Shown here in pieces: positions 16,260 through 16,414 of a DNA stretch of 16,414 nucleotides. This DNA comes from Synura sp. LO234KE (Eukaryota > Sar > Synurophyceae > Synurales > Mallomonadaceae). Position numbers and translations under genes: made by a program. The DNA lies in contig VKHC01000170.1 in NCBI GenBank assembly GCA_015143735.1, forward strand, positions 1 through 16,414, in the 5' to 3' direction. The first letter of the stretch is position 1. Every line of letters begins with the position of its first letter. The notes under the pieces are model-generated. The model had not been told where the DNA came from and searched no databases. It saw nothing but the letters and a program-made list of their open reading frames with translations.

Positions 16260-16414
16260 TACACTACTCCCATCGAACAGTAATTCTCCCCCTTCGTTTA
16301 CTACTTTTACCTACACAGTAACTCTCCCTCACTCTCCCTCTCCTCCACCATAAGGACTGTGACTTATCCTCCTCTCGTACCTCTACACGGTGTCCCCTTC
16401 CCCTCTCCCTCTCT
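16260..16414. repeat. Pyrimidine-rich low-complexity stretch
   Basis: The plus strand becomes mostly C and T (repeats of 'ctctccct'), increasingly so toward the window end. The minus strand is a GA-rich tract. This could be microsatellite-type sequence or a GA-rich promoter element of the minus-strand gene. Nothing separates these options. Confidence 0.5.

Overview
The window looks like animal (metazoan) nuclear DNA, probably from an invertebrate. It is AT-rich, with short GT-AG introns (61 to about 140 bp) in the compact part, exons of exactly one protein repeat, degenerate reverse-transcriptase retroelements, a foldback/MITE-type element and no bacterial-style gene packing. The sequence alone does not name the species. 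Only one host gene is well supported. It lies on the minus strand, starts at 15154, and runs leftward off the window at position 1.

Right part (12997-15154): a 1.87-kb first coding exon encodes a protein of the stonustoxin/verrucotoxin-like (SNTX, MACPF/CDC-related) superfamily. It has an N-terminal SNTX/MACPF-like module, a helical region, a probable SNTX thioredoxin-like region and a fibronectin type III domain. A 61-bp phase-1 intron joins it, exactly in frame, to a 224-bp exon coding a hydrophilic N/S/D-rich linker. No signal peptide is visible, so a cytosolic protein is more likely than a secreted venom component.

Middle (11230-12630): seven compact exons, each exactly 99 bp and phase 0, each coding one 33-residue ankyrin-type repeat. 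They are diverged from one another, and a two-exon module appears duplicated.

Left part (51-7887): eight more 99-bp phase-0 ankyrin exons, very similar to each other. Their introns are also repeats, so exon plus intron was amplified together. The introns are loaded with mobile DNA. There is a retroelement family with a reverse-transcriptase (GIPMGTN and IDDLL motifs), an acidic Ser-rich tail and a conserved structured 3' region (at least six copies or fragments). There is also a MITE-like element with about 128-bp terminal inverted repeats, and a diffuse intronic repeat seen about ten times. Truncated ankyrin exons near 8.1 and 8.6 kb show births and losses in the array.

Far right (15155-16414): probable 5' flank. 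It holds a perfect 74-bp palindrome flanked by 5-bp direct repeats and ends in a pyrimidine-rich stretch. No gene is supported there.

Reading the gene as a whole: an SNTX/MACPF-like and FN3 front end is joined to a long ankyrin array in which every exon is interchangeable (same length, same phase). All 15 intact ankyrin exons stay open and keep GT/AG sites while the surrounding introns decay. The array could therefore change length or content by unequal crossing-over or exon skipping without breaking frame. This is the most unusual system in the window.
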